Shown here in pieces: positions 25,112-33,693 of a stretch of DNA of 64,000 nt. Origin of the DNA: Ornithinibacter sp. (GTDB lineage: Bacteria; Actinomycetota; Actinomycetes; Actinomycetales; Dermatophilaceae); contig JAQSWG010000008.1 in assembly GCA_029266735.1 (NCBI GenBank), positions 1 through 64,000 of the forward strand. Direction: 5' to 3'. Every line of letters begins with the position of its first letter. Within the stretch, counting starts at the first letter, position 1. The position numbers were made by a program, and so were the translations under genes. The notes beneath the pieces are model-generated. The model did not search any database and was not told the origin of the DNA. It saw nothing but the letters and a program-made list of their open reading frames with translations.

Positions 25112-25737
25112 TGTGCAGCCTCCATCAGGCGGTCGTCCTCTTCGATGTACGTCTCGCCCGTCCGCGGGCAGGTCCAGGTCCCGTCGGGGCCCGCTTCGAG
25201 CGGGACCCCGGCTCGGCCGACCCACCTTATCCGGCGAGCCGGAACCCCCGCGACGAGCGCGAAGTCCGGGACATCGGCGATGACCACCGACCCCGCCGCG
25301 ACGAGCGCCCATCGCCCGATCGTCACAGGGGCGACGCAGACGGCACGGGCACCGATGGACGCGCCCGTGCGCACCGTCACCCCCACGGCCTCCCAGTCAT
25401 CGCCCCGCTTGAGCCTGCCGTCGGGATCGATCGAGCGCGGGTACTGGTCGTTGGTGAAGACGGCGGCGGGGCCGACGAAGACGCCGTCCTCGAGGACCGC
25501 GGGCTCGTACACGAGGGCGTAGTTCTGCAGCTTGCAGCTGTCACCCATCCTCACCCCGGTGCCGACGTAGGCCCCCCGTCCCACGATGCAGTTCGTGCCC
25601 AGCACGGCCCCCTCGCGTACCTGTGCCAGGTGCCAGACGGAGGTTCCGTCCCCCAGGCTGGCGTCTGCGGAGACGTCTGCGCTGGGCTCGATCCTCGTGG
25701 GCACGAGTGTCCTCTCCGACGGAAGCACCTCTCCCAT
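25108..25737 (-). CDS. hexapeptide-repeat N-acetyltransferase, WbpD/WlbB-like
   Basis: 209 aa. Left-handed beta-helix repeats run through residues about 15-165 (SADVSADASLGDGTSVWHLAQVREGAVLG, CIVGRGAYVGTGVRMGDSCKLQNYALVYEPAVLEDGVFVGP, VRTGASIGARAVCVAPVTIGRWALVAAGSVV), with the coenzyme-A-end motif VAGVPARRIRWVG. These features and the NDQYPR loop match WbpD/WlbB enzymes that acetylate the 3-amino group of UDP-GlcNAc(3NH2)A. It is first in a three-gene leftward operon with the aminotransferase and oxidoreductase. The promoter probably lies in 25738-25841, shared with the divergent glycosyltransferase. Confidence 0.84.
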   Translation of the reverse strand: MGEVLPSERTLVPTRIEPSADVSADASLGDGTSVWHLAQVREGAVLGTNCIVGRGAYVGTGVRMGDSCKLQNYALVYEPAVLEDGVFVGPAAVFTNDQYPRSIDPDGRLKRGDDWEAVGVTVRTGASIGARAVCVAPVTIGRWALVAAGSVVIADVPDFALVAGVPARRIRWVGRAGVPLEAGPDGTWTCPRTGETYIEEDDRLMEAAQ

Positions 25738-25841
25738 CTGGCCGCGGTCACTCTACTGGGCACTGCGTTAGGGTGCTCACCGCGTCCCGCTCCCGGGGCC
25801 GCGTCCGACCGAGGCGGAGACCCCCGACGAGGAGCCCGTGG

Positions 25842-27233
25842 ATGAGCCCAGCGAACGACCGGACCAGCCCGCGGTCGCGGCCCCTCGTCGTCCTCGTCCG
25901 TCCCACCGACGTGGAGACCGACTCACGCGCGAAGAAGCTCGGCATCTCCTTGGCGCGCATCGGCTACGACGTCGTCGTCCTGGGTCGTTCCGGCACGCGG
26001 AGGCGCCGTGAGGGTCGCATCGGGAGCGCGCGTGTGACCCTGCTCGTCCCCACCTCACCCCTGCGCGACAAGCCCCGCAGACTGGTGCGGATCCCGGTCA
26101 GGCGGCTTCGGCGCTTCGAGAAACCGCTGAACGTCCGGCTCCAGAGGGCGGAGAAGTGGGCCGACGGGCGGCTGCGCGCCTGGGACCGGGAAGGTGCCTA
26201 CCTGTGGTCGGCCGCGCAGCGCGACTTCCGCGCCACGTACGGCACCGAGCTCGTCCGGCTGCTGCCCGATGTCGTCCACTGCCACGACCCCCGCATGCTG
26301 CCCCTCGCCTTCGCCGCCGCCGGGCGGGTCCGTGAGGAGACGGGTCGCACGTGCCAGGTCGTCTATGACGCCCGGGAGGACTTCGCCGGAGTCCCGCCGG
26401 AGAACGTCACCCTGCACAACTACCACCGCCGCCTGCTGCGCACCGAGCGCGCCCTGGTCCCGCGAGCGGCGGCCCTGCTCACGGTGTCCGAGGACACCGC
26501 ACGTGCGCTCGCCGAACGCCTCCACCCGTCACATCCCCCCACCGTCGTCCTCAATGCCCCCGTGGCCGGCGCCGCCCCCGTCGGCGAGGTTCGCGACCTG
26601 CGCCGCGACTGCGGCATCGGACCCGACGTGCCGCTCATGGTCTACCCCGGTGCGGCCACGGCGCCTCGCGGCGTCGACACGATGATCGAAGCCCTCGTCC
26701 ACGAGCCGGCCCTGCACACCGCACTCGTCGTCGTGCCCTTCCCGCACCCGCGCGCTCAGGACCTGACGTCACTGGCGGCACGCCTGGGCGTGACCGACCG
26801 GCTGCACCTGCTGCCGCCCGTGCCGGCCGACCACGTGCCGGCCTACCTGGCCGCGGCCGACGTGGCGGTCAGTCCGATCCTCCGGGGTCCTGCCAACCAC
26901 GAGGCCGCCCTTCCGAACAAGCTCTTCGAGATGCTGCACTCCGGCCGACCCGTGGTGACGAGCGACATCCGTGCCATGTCGGCGTTCGTCCGCGACCACG
27001 GCATCGGTGTCGTGTTCCGCTCGGGTGACGCGCAGGACCTCGCCCGAGCAGTCCGCGAGGTGCTCGACGACCCTTCGCCGTACACGGACGGGGAACGTCG
27101 AGCGCGCTTGGTCCGGGAGTGGAGCTGGCAGGCGCAGGAGGCGCCACTCGCGGCCGCCTACGCACGAGCGGCGACCCCGGGGCCGGCCCGCGGGAGTGAA
27201 CCGTTCCCTGAGGTCGTCGTCGACTGGGACTGA
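25842..27233 (+). CDS. glycosyltransferase family 4
   Basis: 463 aa with ATG 25842 preceded by CGAGGAG eight bases upstream; the track start at 25623 overlaps the divergent acetyltransferase. GT-B layout: VVLVRPTDVETDSRAKKLGISLARIGYDVVVLG, PDVVHCHDPRMLPLAFAA, YDAREDF, then the donor half LMVYPGAATAPRGVDTMIEAL, LHLLPPVPADHVPAYLAAADVAVSPI, ALPNKLFEMLHSGRPVVTSD. It is closely similar in pattern to the convergent gene 27246-28556, suggesting an old duplication. Acceptor and donor unknown. Confidence 0.82.
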   Translation: MSPANDRTSPRSRPLVVLVRPTDVETDSRAKKLGISLARIGYDVVVLGRSGTRRRREGRIGSARVTLLVPTSPLRDKPRRLVRIPVRRLRRFEKPLNVRLQRAEKWADGRLRAWDREGAYLWSAAQRDFRATYGTELVRLLPDVVHCHDPRMLPLAFAAAGRVREETGRTCQVVYDAREDFAGVPPENVTLHNYHRRLLRTERALVPRAAALLTVSEDTARALAERLHPSHPPTVVLNAPVAGAAPVGEVRDLRRDCGIGPDVPLMVYPGAATAPRGVDTMIEALVHEPALHTALVVVPFPHPRAQDLTSLAARLGVTDRLHLLPPVPADHVPAYLAAADVAVSPILRGPANHEAALPNKLFEMLHSGRPVVTSDIRAMSAFVRDHGIGVVFRSGDAQDLARAVREVLDDPSPYTDGERRARLVREWSWQAQEAPLAAAYARAATPGPARGSEPFPEVVVDWD

Positions 27234-27249
27234 CGGCACACCGTCTCAG
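27230..27249. terminator. small hairpin spanning two convergent stop codons
   Basis: CTGACGG-CACA-CCGTCTCAG can fold into a short stem with a two-base bulge; the arms contain the stop codons of the two convergent glycosyltransferase genes. No U-tract. Confidence 0.3.
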
Positions 27250-28556
27250 GCGAACTCGAGCAGCAGGTCCTCTTCGGACCAGGGTGCCGTCGGGGTCCGC
27301 AGGGCGGCGAGCGAGGGGACGCGCTCCTGGAGGCGACGGTAGACCTCGACCAGCGCCGCCTCCTGGCCCTGCCAGGAGAACTCCTCCCGGAGGGCCGCCG
27401 GGGCCGGCGCCGGCGGCGATGCCAGCACTCGGCGCAACGCGTCGCCGCACGAGGCGGGGTCGCCCTGCCGGAAGACCTCACCGAGGCGGTGCTCCCGCAC
27501 GAAGGCACTCATCGCGGCGATGTCGCTCGTGACGACCGGAAGCCCTGCGTGGAGGAACTCGAACAGCTTGTTGGGTAGGGCCATGTCGTAGCTCACCGAC
27601 GTCCCGATGATGGGACTGACGGCGACGTCGGCGGTGGAGAGGTAGGCCGGCACCTCGTGTGACGGAACCGGTGGGACGAACCGCAGCCGTTCCCCCGCCC
27701 CCAGGTCACCGGCCAGCTCGAGCAACGCGCCGGCCATCGGGTGGGGGTACGGGACCGCCACCACGGCGAGCACGATCGAGGGGAGCCGGGGGAGCGCGCG
27801 GACGACGGTCTCGAGGCCGCGAGCCGCGCTGAGGGCGCCCGAGTACACGACCAGCCGCTGGTCCGTCGTGACGCCGGCCTCCGCGCGCAGGTGGCGCGAC
27901 GCGCGCGGGATCGGCCACACGAGCGGGGCGTTGTAGACGACGGCCGGCGTGGTGGCCAGCCCGTGGTCGAGGCGGATCCGCTCGGCGATCCCGGGGCTGA
28001 CGGTGACCACCCGGTCGGCCTCTCGAATGAACTCCCCCTCCAGGGCGGCCCACCCGTCGACGGCCCGTTGCGTCCGCGCCCCCGACACGGCGAGGCTGGC
28101 GACGTACTCGTGGGCGTCGTAGACCACCGCCGGCCCGCCGGGTGCCCCGGCGAATGCCTCGTGGACTGCGCCCAGGAGGTGGACGTCGTGGACGTGGACC
28201 ACGTCCGGCACCAGGCGTCGCAGCTCGGGGACGAACGCCTTGGCGTAGGAGCGGGTCACGGGGAGGGACCGGCGCCACCTCGTCGCACGGCCGAGACGGC
28301 CCAGCCGTCGGGTCGCGGCCCACCGCGCATACCCCATGCTGGGCGCGCGAGCCGGAACGACCGGCAGTCGGGTGAAGTGCGCCCCGCCGGAGGTCGCGTC
28401 GTCACGTCGCCGACCGGGGGGTGCGACGCCGAGGACGACCACCTCGGCGCCGGCACGGGCCATCGTGTGCGCGGACTTCAGCACTCGTGCGTCGTTGACG
28501 ATCCCGTTGTTGACGACCATGACCACGCGGGGCCTGGAGATGTCCGCCTCAGTCAC
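27246..28556 (-). CDS. glycosyltransferase family 4
   Basis: 436 aa from GTG 28556, eight bases inside the upstream gene. PRVVMVVNNGIVNDARVLKSAHTMARAGAEVVVLG begins the acceptor domain, followed by PDVVHVHDVHLLGAVHEAF and YDAHEYVASL. The donor half has LVVYSGALSAARGLETVVRAL, LRFVPPVPSHEVPAYLSTADVAVSPI and ALPNKLFEFLHAGLPVVTSDIAAMSAFV. The last gene of a leftward operon containing two glycosyltransferases and a polysaccharide ABC exporter. Confidence 0.83.
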   Translation of the reverse strand: MTEADISRPRVVMVVNNGIVNDARVLKSAHTMARAGAEVVVLGVAPPGRRRDDATSGGAHFTRLPVVPARAPSMGYARWAATRRLGRLGRATRWRRSLPVTRSYAKAFVPELRRLVPDVVHVHDVHLLGAVHEAFAGAPGGPAVVYDAHEYVASLAVSGARTQRAVDGWAALEGEFIREADRVVTVSPGIAERIRLDHGLATTPAVVYNAPLVWPIPRASRHLRAEAGVTTDQRLVVYSGALSAARGLETVVRALPRLPSIVLAVVAVPYPHPMAGALLELAGDLGAGERLRFVPPVPSHEVPAYLSTADVAVSPIIGTSVSYDMALPNKLFEFLHAGLPVVTSDIAAMSAFVREHRLGEVFRQGDPASCGDALRRVLASPPAPAPAALREEFSWQGQEAALVEVYRRLQERVPSLAALRTPTAPWSEEDLLLEFA

Positions 28557-29637
28557 GCGCGAGGACCGCCTCGACCCGCGCGGCAGCGCGGTCGTAGGCC
28601 GAGCTCGCGTCCTCCCGTTGCCTGGTCCACGACACGGCTGCCTGCATCTCTGCGCGGCGCCGCTGGGGATCGGAGGCATACGCCCGAAGGGCCGAGGCCG
28701 CATCCTCGGCGTCCCGCACGACCACGCCAGCGCCCACTTCCCGGAGGAGCTGTGCCTGGCGGGGCAGGTCGGAGACGACCGGCAGGACGCCCTTGGCGAG
28801 GTACTCGTAGACCTTGGACGGCAGGGCGTCGCGGAAAGCCGGGGTGTCGTCGAGCAGCGCGAAGCCGACCCACGATCCCTCGACGACAGACCAGGCGCGC
28901 GCCGGCGGTTGTCGCCCGTGCCAGGTCACGCGCCCGACGAGATCGGGCTCGGAACAACGGCGATCGATCTCGGCGCGGTCACTGCTGCGAACCGGCCCGA
29001 CGACGTCGAGTGTCCAGGGGGGCGAGGCCGCGACGGCCTCCAGCATCGTGAAGAGGCCCCGGCTGGGGCGCACGTCGCCCACGTAACAGGCCCGAGGGGC
29101 GTCCCCGTGAGGGCCCGGCCCTCCCACGAGATGGCCGTCGGCCTCGTTGCGCAGGATGAAGCGCTCCCTTGCCTGCAGGGGCGGCACGTGGTCGTCGGAC
29201 ACGAGGGTGAGCGCCGACGTCCGCGCAGCGCGCATGGCAGCAGCGACGACGACGCGAGCCCCCAGTGCGGTGACGCCGAGGGGCCAGTCGCGGTCCTGCA
29301 CCAGTCGTGCGTAGTCCTCGTGCACGTCCGCGACCACCCGGCGATGCCGCAGCGTGCCCACGACGCGGGCGGCGACGAGCGCGTCGGGGTCCAGGGTGAG
29401 GAGCACCCGGCCACGGGCGCGTGCGCTGTAGCGCACGGCGAGCACCGCCCGCGACGCGAAACCGGGTCGCGGCGAGGTCGTGAGGAGCACGCCGTCCGGT
29501 CCGTCGCTCGCCTCCCCCAGGCCGAGCACCTCGACGGAGAGGCCGCGGCGGAGCAGGGCGCCGCACAGCCGGTGCAGCCGGGCGTCCGCCACGTCATGAC
29601 CCGAGGTCACGATGCTGACGTCGACCGGTCGGCTCAC
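28549..29637 (-). CDS. glycosyltransferase, GT4-like
   Basis: 362 aa from GTG 29637 (GTGA overlap with the ATPase stop). DVSIVTSGHDVADARLHRLCGALLRRGLSVEVLG, then VVADVHEDYARL, LVSDDHVPPLQ, and a donor half with ACYVGDVRPSRGLFTMLEAVAASP, VTWHGRQPPARAWSVVEGSWVGFALL and ALPSKVYEYLAKGVLPVVSDLP. It is shorter than its operon neighbour and more divergent, but keeps the GT-B plan. Specificity unknown. Confidence 0.78.
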   Translation of the reverse strand: MSRPVDVSIVTSGHDVADARLHRLCGALLRRGLSVEVLGLGEASDGPDGVLLTTSPRPGFASRAVLAVRYSARARGRVLLTLDPDALVAARVVGTLRHRRVVADVHEDYARLVQDRDWPLGVTALGARVVVAAAMRAARTSALTLVSDDHVPPLQARERFILRNEADGHLVGGPGPHGDAPRACYVGDVRPSRGLFTMLEAVAASPPWTLDVVGPVRSSDRAEIDRRCSEPDLVGRVTWHGRQPPARAWSVVEGSWVGFALLDDTPAFRDALPSKVYEYLAKGVLPVVSDLPRQAQLLREVGAGVVVRDAEDAASALRAYASDPQRRRAEMQAAVSWTRQREDASSAYDRAAARVEAVLARD

Positions 29638-30464
29638 AGGTCCTCGAGGGAGAAGGCGTCCTCGCCGACCTCGAGGAACTTGGTGTAGCCGGCGACCACC
29701 TCCTCGGGAGAGCCCTGCAGCATGAGCTCGCCCTTGTGCAGCCAGATCGCCGCGTTGCACATCTCCTTGACGCTCGCCAGGGCGTGGCTGACGAGGAACA
29801 TGGCCCGCGCTGTCGTCATCAGCTCGTGCATCTTCTCGGCGGCCTTCTTCTTGAACTTCGCGTCGCCGGCCGACAGCGCCTCGTCGATCATGAGGATGTC
29901 CGGGTCCATGTGCACGGACACCGCGAACGCGAGGCGGCTGCGCATGCCCGAGGAGTAGGTGCGGATCGGCAGGTCCATGAAGTCTCCGAGCTCGGCGAAC
30001 TCGGCGATGTCGTGCGCGCGCTCGTCCACCTGGCGACGGGTCAGACCGTTCGCGAGCCCTCCGAGGACGACGTTCTCCGTCCCGGACAGGTTGGGGTTGA
30101 AGCCGACGCCGAGGGCCAGCAGCGCGCTGATCCGGCCATGGACCTCGATCCGACCGCTCGTGGGAGGGAGGATGCCGCCCAGCGTCCTGATGAGGGTCGA
30201 CTTCCCGGCACCGTTGGCTCCCACGATGCCGAGCGAGGTGCCCACCGGCACCTCGAAGCTGACGTTCTTGAGCGCCTGGACCTCCCGCACCGCCCGTTCT
30301 CCCCGGCCGAGCCGCACCACGGCGGTCTTGAACGTGGGGGTGCGCTCGAACGTCGTGCGGTAGGTGACGGAGACGTTCTGCACCCGAACCGCGACGTCGT
30401 CGACGGGCAGCGGTGCGGCGACGGCATCCGGCGCGCGACTCTCAGAGGCGAACAGCGAACTCAC
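29634..30464 (-). CDS. polysaccharide ABC exporter, ATP-binding subunit (Wzt/TagH-like)
   Basis: 276 aa. Walker A is GIVGANGAGKSTLIRTLGG near residue 95, the signature region YSSGMRSRLAFAVSVHMDPDILMIDEALSAGD holds the ABC motif and Walker B, and the family-typical HGRISALLALGVGFNPNLSGTENV is present. It ends without the extra carbohydrate-binding domain that some Wzt proteins have, so it belongs to the short type. It energises export of a lipid-linked polysaccharide with the permease encoded by the overlapping upstream gene (23-bp overlap). Confidence 0.9.
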   Translation of the reverse strand: MSSLFASESRAPDAVAAPLPVDDVAVRVQNVSVTYRTTFERTPTFKTAVVRLGRGERAVREVQALKNVSFEVPVGTSLGIVGANGAGKSTLIRTLGGILPPTSGRIEVHGRISALLALGVGFNPNLSGTENVVLGGLANGLTRRQVDERAHDIAEFAELGDFMDLPIRTYSSGMRSRLAFAVSVHMDPDILMIDEALSAGDAKFKKKAAEKMHELMTTARAMFLVSHALASVKEMCNAAIWLHKGELMLQGSPEEVVAGYTKFLEVGEDAFSLEDL

Positions 30465-31347
30465 GCTCCCTCGACATGAAGTACAGGAAGCCGACGACGA
30501 CGGCGGCGACCGCCCAGCCGGCAGCCATGACCCAGATCCCGGGCGGTGGGACGTCTCCGCGGACGAGGAGGTCGGTGAACCCGCCGAGGATGGAGTAGAG
30601 CGGGTTGAACTTCAGGAAGGGTGCGAGTCGCGCAGGAACCTCCTCGATGAACCACAGCACGGGGCTGAGGTACAGCCAGATCCGCAGGAAGTACGGCAGG
30701 AAGCTCGTCGTGTCCCGGAAGTACACCTGGAGGGTGGCGAACATCGCCGCCATCCCCGCGGCGAAGACGACCATGCACCCCATGAAGTAGACCGCGAGCA
30801 CCATCGTCCACGACCAGGGCAGCCCCATGGCGGCGTGGATGACGAAGTACACCACGAGCGGCGGGAGGAAGCGGAAGAAGGCGGTTCGAACGGCCGACAT
30901 GGGCATCAGCAGCCGCGGGAACGCCATGTTGCCGATGAGGGCACCACCACCGACGACCGACCGTGCGCCGGTGGTGAGCGCCCCGGAGATGAAGTAGAAG
31001 GCGAAGATGCCGGCGGTGAGGTGGGCGAAGAAGGGCCCGGGCTCGTCCCGCGGCGCGAGGATGAAGAGGAGGACGAAGTAGACGGCCGCGAGCAGCAGCG
31101 GGTTGAGGACGAGCCAGATCTGCCCGAAGAACGTCCGGGTGTTCGCCGAGCGCATCTCCGCACGGGACAGCTCGGCGGCGAACGGGCGCCGGTGCCACAG
31201 CTCACGGAAGTAGGGGACGAGTGGGGGCAGTCCCACCCGGTGAGGCTCGTACACCTGCACGTCGCTGAGGTAACCCGACTTGCTGGCTCGGTCCACGGCC
31301 GCCTTGTTGGCCGCGTGGTCGGCCGCCGACATGCCGGCGCTTGGCAT
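30442..31347 (-). CDS. polysaccharide ABC exporter, permease subunit (Wzm/ABC-2 type)
   Basis: 301 aa from ATG 31347. A cytoplasmic N-terminus of about 75 residues contains LWHRRPFAAELSRAEMRSANTRTFFGQIWLVLNP, the amphipathic entry helix of the Wzm family. Six membrane spans follow (for example LLLAAVYFVLLFILA, GIFAFYFISGALTTGA, VVYFVIHAAMGL, GCMVVFAAGMAAMFAT, VMAAGWAVAAVVVGFLYFM). With the ATPase it forms the exporter that carries the lipid-linked chain to the outer face of the membrane. TACACT in the tail of the upstream gene may be part of an internal promoter. Confidence 0.88.
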   Translation of the reverse strand: MPSAGMSAADHAANKAAVDRASKSGYLSDVQVYEPHRVGLPPLVPYFRELWHRRPFAAELSRAEMRSANTRTFFGQIWLVLNPLLLAAVYFVLLFILAPRDEPGPFFAHLTAGIFAFYFISGALTTGARSVVGGGALIGNMAFPRLLMPMSAVRTAFFRFLPPLVVYFVIHAAMGLPWSWTMVLAVYFMGCMVVFAAGMAAMFATLQVYFRDTTSFLPYFLRIWLYLSPVLWFIEEVPARLAPFLKFNPLYSILGGFTDLLVRGDVPPPGIWVMAAGWAVAAVVVGFLYFMSREREFAVRL

Positions 31348-31417
31348 ACGGTCACCTGTCTTCCTGCTGTGGGCGGGGGGCGGGGGCGCGACCTCCGGCG
31401 CACCACGACCCGACTGG

Positions 31418-32587
31418 TCAGTGTAGAGGACCCGCGACGGCTCCTCCGCTGAGGTGGAGCGAGACCAGGCGGGCGGCGTCGCGGGCCCAGGTGAGCTGCT
31501 CCCTGGCCCGGGCCACCCGTCGCAGGTACTCACCGTGGCCGTCGACCAGCTCTCGACAGGCCCGCACGAGGTCCGCTGGGTCCCCGGGTCGGTACAGGGT
31601 CCCCAGGCCGTGCTCCCGGACGAGCCCCGCCAGCTCACCGACGTCCGTCGCGACGACCGGGACCCCGAGGCTCACCGCGTGGAAGACCTTGTTGGGAAGG
31701 GCCAGTCGATGGTTCTCCCAGCGGTCGCTGTGGGTCACCAGGGCAGCGCCCGCGGCGGCCAGCTCCACGTCGAGGTCGGCGACGGGGACCGGGGGTCGGA
31801 CCTCGCAGGATCGCGCGTCGAAACGGGAGAGCCAGTGGTCGTCCGCCGGCCCGCGGAGGACCATCGGGAGCCCGACCTGGTCGCTGGCGGCCGCGACGAC
31901 CTCCAGCTCCCGATCGGCAGCCAGCCGACCGGCATACAGGAAGGCGGTGGGCGGTGACGACACCGTCACCGCATACGCCGGCTCGGGGAACGTGTTGCGC
32001 ACCACCGTGATCTCCGGCCATCGCGGGTGGTCCCGCCGCAGCGCCCGGGCGACGCCCTCGCCGACGGTGATGACCGCGGTGGCCCGCTCCCCGAGGCGGT
32101 CCTCCTCGCGCGCCTCGCGACGACGCAGCAGTGGCGCCGGCCGACCCTCGACCGGCCGTCCGACCCAGTACTCGTGGGTGTCGTAGACCAGGGGGCAGCC
32201 CCACTCCTGCGCCAGGGCGGAGCCGACCGGCAGGGCCGTGAAGTCGTGGGCGTGGACCACGTCGGGTGCTCCGTGCGTCGCCGCCCAGGTGCGGCCCGCG
32301 GCGAGGGCCTCGTGGCGCCAGGCAGACAGACGGCGCCGCACGTGCACCGGCAGCAGCGCCCAGCGAGCCAGCCGCTCCGGGGCGGTCAGCTCGCGCTGCC
32401 GGGCGGCCGAGCTGGGAGGCGCTCCGCAGGACTCCACCGTCACGCCCTCTGGGGGCACGAAGCCGGCAGGAACACCGCGGCCGATGATGTGCACCCGACG
32501 GCCCGCAGCGACCAGCGCCGACGCCTCGCGCAGCACGCGGGTGTCCGTGGACACGCCGGTCCAGACGAGCATCAGCACCTGCTGCAC
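31418..32587 (-). CDS. glycosyltransferase family 4
   Basis: 389 aa, GTG start at 32587 with AGGAG six bases upstream; the track's extra 90 residues lack support. QQVLMLVWTGVSTDTRVLREASALVAAGRRVHIIG, PDVVHAHDFTALPVGSAL, YDTHEYWVGRPVEG, then TAFLYAGRLAADRELEVVAAAS, ALVTHSDRWENHRLALPNKVFHAVSLGVPVVATDVG. The motif set is the same as the other GT4 enzymes of this locus, pointing to expansion of one lineage. It is upstream of the ABC exporter, separated by 70 bases. Confidence 0.82.
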   Translation of the reverse strand: MQQVLMLVWTGVSTDTRVLREASALVAAGRRVHIIGRGVPAGFVPPEGVTVESCGAPPSSAARQRELTAPERLARWALLPVHVRRRLSAWRHEALAAGRTWAATHGAPDVVHAHDFTALPVGSALAQEWGCPLVYDTHEYWVGRPVEGRPAPLLRRREAREEDRLGERATAVITVGEGVARALRRDHPRWPEITVVRNTFPEPAYAVTVSSPPTAFLYAGRLAADRELEVVAAASDQVGLPMVLRGPADDHWLSRFDARSCEVRPPVPVADLDVELAAAGAALVTHSDRWENHRLALPNKVFHAVSLGVPVVATDVGELAGLVREHGLGTLYRPGDPADLVRACRELVDGHGEYLRRVARAREQLTWARDAARLVSLHLSGGAVAGPLH

Positions 32588-32654
32588 GCGGACTCCTGGA
32601 CGGTCGGGACACCCGGCACCGGCAGGCGGCGCCGGCCCGAGCCTAGCGACGGGC

Positions 32655-33623
32655 TCAGGTGGCACCCCACGACCAGTGCATCGTGGCGAGTACCGGCCCG
32701 GCGAGGAGGCGGGTCGCGAGCGGCTCCCGCCGGGTGATGACGACCCCGCCGACGGCGACCGCTGCGGCGTACGCGACAGGCACGGCGAGGGCCGGCCGCC
32801 AGGCCAGTCCCAGGACCGTCGCTGCGGTCGTGCCCACGACCATGGCAGGGGCGGCAAGGTAGCGGGCGGTCACCGTGCCCCGGTGGGCACCGACCACCAC
32901 TCGTCGCCACTGGCCGTACTGGAAGTACTGCCGGGCCAGGCTGGGGATCGTCGCCCGGGGCCGGTAGGTCACTCGCAGGTCCGGCGTGAACCACACCGTC
33001 CCTCCGCTGGCCCGGATCCGGTGGTTGAGCTCCCAGTCCTGGGCGCGCGTGAACCGGGGGTCGTAGCCACCCACCCGCTCCAGGGCGGAGCGACGGAAGG
33101 CCCCGAGGTAGACGGTGTCGACCGCGGCAGCGGCTCCTCCGGTGTGGAAGCGCGAGGCACCGACCCCGAGCGGGCTGCGCATGGCGGCCGCGACTGCCCG
33201 CTCGAAGGCCGTCACCCCTCGGGCGTCCATCGTCCCGCCCACGTTGTCGGCCCCCGTCGCCTCGAGCTCCGCGACGGCTCGCGACACGTAGTCCATGGGG
33301 ATCTCGGAGTGACCGTCGACCCGCACGACGACGTCGCCCGCGGAGGCCGCGATCGCGGCGTTCAGACCGTCCGGGGTGCGGCCGGACGGGTTGCGGACGA
33401 TCGTCACCCGGCCGTCCGACGCTGCCAGCTCGGTCGCCACGGCGTCAGTGCGGTCACGGGACGGGCCGAGCGCGAGCACGACGTCCAAGGCACCGGGCCA
33501 GTCCTGGTCGAGCACCTGGCGAACCGCTGCGGCCAGGTGACGCTCCTCGTCGAGGACCGGCATGATGACGGAGACCGTCGGCCGGCGCGTCGCCGAGGAC
33601 TCCTCGTGGATCACGTCGGTCAT
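32655..33623 (-). CDS. family 2 glycosyltransferase, ExoA-like, membrane associated
   Basis: 322 aa. VSVIMPVLDEERHLAAAVRQVL, the GT-A acidic motif VVVRVDGHSEIPMDYV (DGH in place of the usual DxD), and TRAQDWELNHRIRASGGTVWF (E/D-x-x-x-RxR-like) are in proper order. Two hydrophobic C-terminal stretches (AMVVGTTAATVLGLAW, VPVAYAAAVAVGGVVI) suggest membrane attachment. The layout fits succinoglycan-type ExoA transferases that extend a lipid-linked oligosaccharide. Same direction as the export operon, 67 bases upstream. Confidence 0.82.
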   Translation of the reverse strand: MTDVIHEESSATRRPTVSVIMPVLDEERHLAAAVRQVLDQDWPGALDVVLALGPSRDRTDAVATELAASDGRVTIVRNPSGRTPDGLNAAIAASAGDVVVRVDGHSEIPMDYVSRAVAELEATGADNVGGTMDARGVTAFERAVAAAMRSPLGVGASRFHTGGAAAAVDTVYLGAFRRSALERVGGYDPRFTRAQDWELNHRIRASGGTVWFTPDLRVTYRPRATIPSLARQYFQYGQWRRVVVGAHRGTVTARYLAAPAMVVGTTAATVLGLAWRPALAVPVAYAAAVAVGGVVITRREPLATRLLAGPVLATMHWSWGAT

Positions 33624-33693
33624 GGCGACTCATCATCCCCCAGCCAGGCGGAGTGGCGCCCGGCCAGGCCTCCGGCCGGTGCACGGCATCCGG

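Noticed and set aside
15029-25737. Whole polysaccharide locus as a recent genomic island
   Set aside because: Base composition and codon use match the flanks, and there is no integrase, tRNA target or direct-repeat boundary.
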